Position numbers and translations under genes: made by a program
Part shown: positions 41,905-45,713 of the stretch, one piece after another
Layout of the letters: each line of letters starts with the position of its first letter
Numbering within the stretch: position 1 is the first letter of the stretch
From: Actinomortierella ambigua
Taxonomy: Eukaryota; Mortierellomycota; Mortierellomycetes; Mortierellales; Mortierellaceae
NCBI GenBank assembly: GCA_016098155.1
Contig: JAAAJB010000227.1
Span: 6,188-51,900, forward strand
DNA length: 45,713 bases
Direction: 5' to 3'
The notes under the pieces: generated by a model
Database searches by the model: none
What the model was told of the DNA's origin: nothing
Seen by the model: the letters and a program-made list of their open reading frames with translations, nothing else

Positions 41905-42189
41905 ATGTACACTCAGCCCTTCCATCGCATTACCACCATCATTGCCGTCGCCGTTGTCGCCTTGGCAGTCTCTGGCATCCTGGCTGCGCCGATGCCTGCA
42001 GGTGAAGCCAGCCCTGAACTGACTAGTTGCCTGGAAGGTTGCGCCAGTGACTTCGATAAAGCTGATAAAACATGCAAGGATCCCTCCAAAGACCCATCCA
42101 GCAGTCCACTCGAGTTGTGTATAGCAGCGGCGATTTCCGACCAGCTGCTGTGTCAGCTCTTATGCAAGCAATACGCCAAAAGCCAATAG
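41905..42189 (+). CDS. Small secreted six-cysteine protein (candidate effector-like)
   Basis: 94 residues, intronless, ATG in context CAAAATG after a C/T-rich leader. MYTQPFHRITTIIAVAVVAL and the following Ala-rich stretch form a signal peptide, with probable cleavage near the AAPMPA segment. The mature part has six cysteines with spacing C-x3-C-x10-C-x14-C-x10-C-x3-C, which reads the same in both directions. The flanks of the x14 loop are predicted helical and the loop itself is Pro/Ser/Asp-rich (KDPSKDPSSSPLEL). A helical hairpin stapled by disulfides would fit, as in CX3C hairpin peptides. No family is recognised. Size, secretion and cysteines fit the loose class of fungal small secreted proteins. 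No toxic or antimicrobial activity can be claimed. Confidence 0.8.
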   Translation: MYTQPFHRITTIIAVAVVALAVSGILAAPMPAGEASPELTSCLEGCASDFDKADKTCKDPSKDPSSSPLELCIAAAISDQLLCQLLCKQYAKSQ

Positions 42190-43242
42190 AATACTATCAG
42201 TTGAAAAAAAAAAAAAAAGAAAGAAGCGAATGCAAAACCCCCGCGACACACTACCCAAAGAAGCAGTGCTCTTTGTTCGTGATATGATTTGAGGAATGGT
42301 TGCTTCCTTTTCCATGTGAATTTTTGAAAATGTATTTGGAGGTTGTAATCTGCAAAGATGGATGAAGTGGTCCACTAATCCTGGTAAAGTATTGAACAGA
42401 CTACCAGCGAATTTGTAGGTCGGCAGATGGATTTTCGGTTCATGACAGGTGTGGACGGTTTTTAGAGCCCTACCTCTGGGCAGTTGGGAGGGGGCACCGA
42501 ATGGAGAGCCTCTGATTGCCCCCAACACAGAGCTTTTTTTTTTTTGTTTGCGTTGTTGTATAAGGAGCCCCTTCATCTTCCGTTGTTAATGGTCATCATG
42601 TAAAGATCTCTGTCGCGTGCGTATTCTCTTGGTGACTTCAGTCTGTCCTTGTTACATGGAGGAGACCACTTATTCTCCTCTCTCGCTCTATCTCTCCCAC
42701 GATGTGGGCTACTCTGCAGTGGAGACCAACGAGAGTTGTACCTCCACGATAAAGAGTATTTCATTGACTATCCAAAGAGCCAGGACCATCAAGAGTGTAG
42801 CTCTGGTCAAGTGCTGGTTGCTGAGTTGTCCTCGGTGTTGAACGATGTCCCAGCGGTTTGCCAGAGCATGATCAAATGCGCTCCCTTGTTCGTCTTCACC
42901 ATCAGGGGTAGATCCCGTACCTTGCTCGCCCGCGACCTTCCTGAGCACCTACCCCTCTTTCATCGTCATTTGGACAACCTCGGGGCGAGCACGACCACAA
43001 GTTGGTAACATGAAACAGCTTGGACTACACACTCTGACCACAGTCTATTTACATCAAGACGGGTGGGTGCTTCTGCCCCGGTGGCCATAAACTGCTTCCT
43101 TACAAAACGAACAGACTGATATGGTTCAAAACTGAACATCATTGAAACTTCTATGTACATTGAGGAAAGGAATGCGTACAATTGCATGTATATATATGTG
43201 TGTGTGCTGAGGAAGGGGTGGGGGGGGGGAGGATTTTCTTTT
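42190..43242. other. Intergenic region, no supported gene
   Basis: Contains A-runs directly after the small secreted gene (42203-42218), suitable for 3'-end processing, and a T-run near 42534-42545. A plus-strand frame at 42649-43008 (119 codons) has no recognisable domain or codon bias. The last 60 bases are a G-rich tract next to the antiquitin fragment. Confidence 0.5.
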
Positions 43243-43519
43243 CTACTCAAACTTGATGCCCTGGGCCAAAGGCAGCTCACCCGTGTAGTTGATAACACAG
43301 ATGCTGCGACGCATGTACTGCTTCCACGAGTCGGAGCCCGACTCGCGTCCACCACCAGTCTCCTTCTCGCCACCAAAGGCACAGCCAATCTCGGCACCCG
43401 ACGAAGGCAGGTTCACGTTGGCAATACCACAGTCCGAGCCCGAGGGGTCCCACCCACTTGAACAGATGCGAAGGGTTGCGTGTGAACAACGAAGACGACA
43501 GTCCTTGCTTGACCGAGCC
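43243..43519 (-). pseudogene. Truncated, frameshifted 3' fragment of an antiquitin (ALDH7A1-type aldehyde dehydrogenase) gene
   Basis: On the minus strand 43519-43448 encodes [13 protein letters not shown] and LFKWVGP, the stretch that precedes the GSDCG motif in antiquitins. From 43443 to the TAG at 43243 a different frame gives [19 protein letters not shown], then [24 protein letters not shown] and [10 protein letters not shown], the normal C-terminus of the family. One extra base in a four-base G run (43444-43447) separates the frames. Upstream homology ends at about 43513, against a C11-A9 tract and then the dispersed repeat at 43541. No earlier antiquitin exon lies in the remaining 2.2 kb. 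Antiquitin oxidises alpha-aminoadipic semialdehyde; this copy lacks the active-site cysteine region and cannot be functional. Confidence 0.88.
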
Positions 43520-43540
43520 CCCCCCCCCAAAAAAAAAGAG

Positions 43541-43654
43541 TCAAGAAAGCGTTCCTCCACTGTCCACTACTTCCGTACTGTCATCGCCATCCGCCATTTC
43601 AAACTCCAGCACTACCGCCTCTTGCGCTTGAGTAGACCACATTTATGATTGCAG
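43541..43654 (+). repeat. Dispersed repeat, copy A (pairs with 1086-1201)
   Basis: Aligns over its full length with the minus strand of 1086-1201. It starts straight after the C11-A9 tract that ends the antiquitin fragment. The frame corresponding to copy B is open here for about 30 codons and then stops at TGA (43646-43648), so this copy is shorter or decayed. Confidence 0.65.
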
Positions 43655-45713
43655 TAGTTATCAAAGGAACCTCCCCCCCCCCTGCTGCCTCAGGGTGCGC
43701 GACATCCTCATACGCAAAAAAATGGTACCTTCTCATTAAGAGATAAAAAAAAGACTTGCTGTTCTTTACACGTGTACTTCTTGTCCTTATCGTCGTATAC
43801 CACTACGATTTCTCGCCCCTCCTCATTCATTCAGACTAATAATCTGGCCAGCTCCGTTAATGCCCTTTACAAAAGGTAGAAGAAGGAGACTGCACATCAA
43901 AAAAGATGACAGTGGGTTAGGCTTTGCATCTTCACCTTTTATAACAGTTCGTTGCTGGTCGTCGGGGAACTGAGGAAGGACTGGTGAAGAAAAGTCAATC
44001 CCCCGCAACCGCGATCAGGACAACCAGCCTCCCGTTATATTGCACCACCTTTCACAGATCCTTTACATTGGATGGTCTTCGCAAGCGCGCCTACTAGCAT
44101 CAATGCATCCAGGATACCGACGCGATTGTATGATCAACTGTATCCAGAGACGGATCGCGTACCTCACCCTCCAGTTCTCCTACCTAGTATCCTTTTTTTT
44201 TCCCAGAGTCTACAGAGACTTTTGCATGGCTTTTCGATGCGTACCTGCCTTTCTAATCAGCAGAAATAAGAAGTGCTGTGATGTCGAAAGATCTACATAG
44301 GCCATTCGTTCTTAGACGAGAAGAAAAAAAATAGTATGACTGAGTGTGATTGCGGCTTCATTGTTTTCCGATGCCAAGGTGCAGATGATATGGAGGTAGA
44401 CTGTCATTCTACAGCGAGGAGATAGGGTATACATAGGGGATATGGAAGGGGAAAGAGGGGGGGGGAGGGGGCTCAGGTATGATAGTAAGGGGTAGTTTCT
44501 TTGTGCGCGCGAGACTACAGGGATGGAGAGCGATGGAAGAGTATGGGTTGGCCACGAGGAGGACGTGGGCTATCGGAGCCGATGCAGTGAACGGGAAGAA
44601 GGTCTACTTGTTTGCGAGAATGATGAGCGTATGGTTATCATGATTCTTATGGGTGCGGGAGCCCAGCATCCTTCGCTCTTCTAGCGTGCTCCCAACCTTA
44701 CAACCAAAAGAAAATGCTGCTCCCTAAGCAGGAAGTGCCCCAATGACCAAAGCAGAAGCCCTTCTATCAACACAGCTTGAGTAGGACACTCATTACATTT
44801 CGCCTTTTCCTCTCTCTCTCAGACACACATTCTCCGGCTTGTAGGCCTCTACTCCTGTGAGCACCATCGAGATATGAATCTGACACTACCTGTTGCTTAC
44901 GGGCTAGACATACACGTGTAGATTGCCATGGTCAGTGGTCGGTGTCGCTGGTATAGTTCATCGACGTTAGACGCCATTCCAAGCGCATCATCATGGCATA
45001 CCAGAGCACGATCCACGGATCCCCGTATATTGTCATTTTTCTTCCCCTTCCCACTGTAGAACGCATCTCCAGCGACTGTACATAGACCACTAACTAAAGC
45101 ACACTCTCCCCGCATCACCTTTCGCATGCATATCTGGGGCGAGAAGGAGGGATCAAGCCATTCCGTTCTTCCACCCTAGGCTGTTTTTCATTCTCTTCCC
45201 CGTTTGTCTCCATGGCGTCGTGCGACCAAGGGGAAGGAGGGGGGGGAGGAGGAGGTTGTGTCGAGGAGCCGATGGCGCGAGTTTTGCTGATACCATAGAA
45301 CCTTCCACCCGCCTTGCATTTGGGGTCGGCTGATCGAGGGGCTGCCATGTCGTGCAGGAAGGTTACTCCATTCACTCCCCCCCTCCCTCCCCCCTTCATA
45401 GCTGCTGCCGGTTACCAGCTGCCGAAACCACCACCAACCAGCCAACCAACTACCTCTGGCATTTGATGTCTATCTATCTATGGTCACGACTCCCATCTCC
45501 TCGCCGAGAGAGGCGAGGGGGAGGGAGGGGGGATGGCTTGCAGGTACTAGATCTGCATTTCTGCATTGAAGTTGTTTGGGGCTACAACATCCCGAAAAAT
45601 GGGCACTTTTGCAAGGTCCTGCAGTACTCTGAAGGGGGGGTCTACCAGACTGACGCTAAAGTGGGTGCCGTGTGTCCGTTTGTGTGTGTGTGACAAGGGA
45701 GGAGGACCGGGGG
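43655..45713. other. Distal intergenic region, no supported gene
   Basis: Short frames only (up to about 110 codons), none with a recognisable domain. It contains several G-runs (44455-44470, 45237-45256, 45516-45530) and C-runs (43671-43682, 45376-45395), and a TCTA-type microsatellite (45467-45480). Nothing suggests a promoter or RNA gene. Confidence 0.5.

Noticed and set aside
42649..43008. 119-codon plus-strand frame
   Set aside because: No recognisable features and no coding bias.
45237..45256. G-run as a quadruplex or regulatory element
   Set aside because: Simple homopolymer in a region with several similar G/C runs; nothing else supports a function.

Overview
The window looks like nuclear DNA of an early-diverging (zygomycete-type) fungus, most likely Mortierellaceae. 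This is inferred from content: spliceosomal introns of about 60-540 bp with GT-AG and some GC-AG ends, pyrimidine-rich 5' leaders, huge poly-Q/poly-S coding stretches, a Sel1-repeat gene, a ferritin (a family absent from Dikarya but known from zygomycetes) and a peroxisomal thiolase. No tRNA, rRNA, CRISPR array or intact transposon was found. Gene models were built by hand. In every multi-exon gene the exon phases close exactly on an open frame.

Layout. 3-531: decayed 3' end of a Sel1-repeat gene. 2359-7169 (+): ADP1-type ABCG transporter with an EGF-like N-terminus, 7 exons. 7570-15049 (-): 2203-residue, mostly disordered protein, 4 exons. 16882-18666 (-): secreted FAD-linked (BBE-type) oxidase. 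19488-20752 (-): ferritin with a degenerate ferroxidase site, 4 exons. 21064-22986 (-): PTS2-type peroxisomal 3-ketoacyl-CoA thiolase, 6 exons including a 14-nt microexon. 23463-24543 (-): AIG1/Rolling-stone-like membrane protein. 26714-30758 (+): membrane-anchored class 3 lipase, 5 exons. 30911-35834 (-): FAM114-like protein, 5 exons. 36170-39047 (+): RBR ubiquitin ligase of the RNF216/TRIAD3 type with CUE-like modules and a SUMO-interacting motif, 7 exons. 39190-41133 (+): F-box protein built from two copies of one F-box/zinc-finger module. 41905-42189 (+): small secreted protein with six symmetrically spaced cysteines. 43243-43519 (-): truncated, frameshifted 3' fragment of an antiquitin (ALDH7A1) gene abutting a dispersed repeat whose other copy lies at 1086-1201.

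The genes do not form one pathway. Two local themes are visible. One is lipid catabolism: the lipase and the beta-oxidation thiolase lie within 4 kb of each other. The other is ubiquitin: the RBR ligase and the F-box protein are 142 bp apart on the same strand, and the FAM114-like gene diverges from the RBR gene across a 335-bp shared upstream region. The least ordinary observations are the thiolase microexon with a near-copy of itself at the next acceptor, the palindromic cysteine spacing of the small secreted protein, the catalytically degraded ferritin, the duplicated F-box/zinc module, and the antiquitin relic joined to a repeat.
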